From: Erysipelotrichaceae bacterium
Lineage (GTDB): Bacteria; Bacillota_I; Bacilli_A; Erysipelotrichales; Erysipelotrichaceae
DNA length: 6,178 bases
Direction of reading: 5' to 3'
Assembly (NCBI GenBank): GCA_900754715.1
Contig: CAAEDX010000119.1
Coordinates: 1-6,178, forward strand
The notes beneath the pieces are model-generated. The model saw only the letters and a list, made by a program, of their open reading frames with translations, searched no databases and was not told where the DNA came from. Below, in pieces: positions 5,865 through 6,178 of this stretch. Made by a program: the position numbers and the translations under genes. Every line of letters starts with the position of its first letter. Position 1 is the first letter of the stretch.

Positions 5865-5888
5865 GACCGCTTCAGCGGTCTTTTTTTT
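5865..5888 (+). terminator. Strong intrinsic terminator after the PurF-like gene
   Basis: GACCGC (5865-5870) pairs perfectly with GCGGTC (5875-5880) around a TTCA loop, followed by eight T residues (5881-5888). It begins five bases after the TGA stop and insulates the GntR promoter region from upstream transcription. Confidence 0.92.
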
Positions 5889-5892
5889 GATA

Positions 5893-5939
5893 AACAGTAT
5901 AGAACAGTTGACAACAGTTATATACTGTTATATACTGTT
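5893..5939. promoter_or_regulatory. Phased operator array, AACAGT x3 and ACTGTT x2
   Basis: AACAGT occurs at 5893, 5903 and 5913, exactly 10 bp apart, and its reverse complement ACTGTT at 5924 and 5934, again 10 bp apart. The centre, AACAGTTATATACTGTT (5913-5929), is a 17-bp dyad. The outer arms AACAGTATA (5893-5901) and TATACTGTT (5931-5939) form a perfect 9-bp inverted repeat. TATATACTGT is tandemly duplicated (5919-5938). The array covers the -35 and -10 of the GntR gene, so autorepression by that regulator is the likeliest reading. Confidence 0.75.
5908..5936 (+). promoter_or_regulatory. Promoter of the GntR-type regulator gene
   Basis: A perfect -35 TTGACA (5908-5913) is followed by 17 bases and TATACT (5931-5936). 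The start would be near 5943, leaving a leader of about 18 bases that holds the ribosome site AGAGGAGG (5947-5954). Both hexamers lie inside the half-site array. Confidence 0.8.
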
Positions 5940-5960
5940 TGTGTACAGAGGAGGTTAAGG

Positions 5961-6178
5961 ATGAAGCTGATTATCAATGGGTCATCGATGGTGCCGATCT
6001 ATGAGCAGATCGTAGATCAGATCAAGACGATGATCGTCAACGGTGAATTGAAGCCGAATGACATTCTGCCCTCTGTCCGTTCTCTGTCTAAGGAACTGAA
6101 GATCAGTGCTCTGACGGTCAAGAAAGCGTACGATACACTTGAATCAGAAGGGTTTACGGTCACAGTGCATGGTAAAGG
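5961..6178 (+). CDS. GntR-family transcriptional regulator, YtrA-like, 5' part only
   Basis: The first 72 codons are present and the frame is still open at the window edge, so the gene is truncated by the window, not broken. The ATG at 5961 has a strong AGAGGAGG site 6 bases upstream. The protein begins with PIYEQIVDQIKTMIVNGEL (about 12-30), followed by LPSVRSLSKELKISALTVKKAY (about 36-57) and LESEGF, the textbook GntR winged helix-turn-helix with its recognition helix near 49-57. The short N-terminus placing the HTH at once fits the YtrA subfamily, whose members often repress a downstream ABC transporter operon together with themselves. The effector domain and the target genes lie outside the window, so the subfamily is an inference. 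Probable autoregulation is suggested by the repeat array over its promoter. Confidence 0.9.
   Translation, partial: MKLIINGSSMVPIYEQIVDQIKTMIVNGELKPNDILPSVRSLSKELKISALTVKKAYDTLESEGFTVTVHGK

Noticed and set aside
5893..5939. CRISPR or iteron-like repeat array
   Set aside because: The repeats are only 6-10 bp, have 4-5 bp spacers and lie over a promoter just ahead of a DNA-binding regulator gene, so an operator explains them better.

Overview
The window looks like an ordinary chromosomal segment from a low-to-moderate GC Gram-positive (Firmicutes/Bacillota) anaerobe, possibly an Erysipelotrichia-type gut bacterium. The placement is inference. It rests on strong GGAGG-type ribosome sites, sigma-A-like promoters, short intrinsic terminators with T tails, a CcpA-type cre box, a YtrA-type GntR regulator and an Mbeg1-like (DUF2974) lipase. 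All genes lie on the + strand, and GC-richer coding sequence alternates with AT-rich control regions. No tRNA, rRNA, insertion sequence or CRISPR array is seen, and no gene-free stretch exceeds 300 bases.

Left part (1-1943): a 222-residue protein (101-769) has a winged-helix-like N-terminus and a C-terminal half that recalls a degenerate restriction-endonuclease-like fold. A small terminator-like hairpin starts at its stop codon. An alpha/beta-hydrolase of the DUF2974 family (813-1943) follows and may be cotranscribed by read-through.

Middle (1944-2760): a promoter at 1988-2015 is followed after about 90 transcribed bases by a strong UUCG-loop terminator. Only beyond that comes a six-helix DUF308/HdeD-like membrane protein (2130-2723). 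This is the layout of an attenuated leader or of a short stand-alone RNA. A clear terminator closes the gene.

Centre right (2777-4317): a monocistronic 4-alpha-glucanotransferase (malQ, GH77). Its near-consensus promoter carries a cre box across the -35 element, which predicts carbon catabolite repression. The catalytic D/E/D triad is kept, but several otherwise conserved substrate-site motifs are altered.

Right (4347-6178): a PurF-like protein (4439-5860) keeps the phosphoribosyltransferase and Fe-S cysteine motifs but has lost the glutaminase nucleophile (Met-Ser-Gly instead of Met-Cys-Gly) and the glutamine-binding motifs. It ends in a strong terminator. A GntR/YtrA-type regulator (5961 onward) is then cut off by the window edge. 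Its promoter is embedded in a helically phased array of AACAGT/ACTGTT half-sites, probably its own operator. The two most interesting items are the glutaminase-dead PurF paralogue and the phased operator array. The genes do not form one obvious pathway; most are separate transcription units with their own signals.
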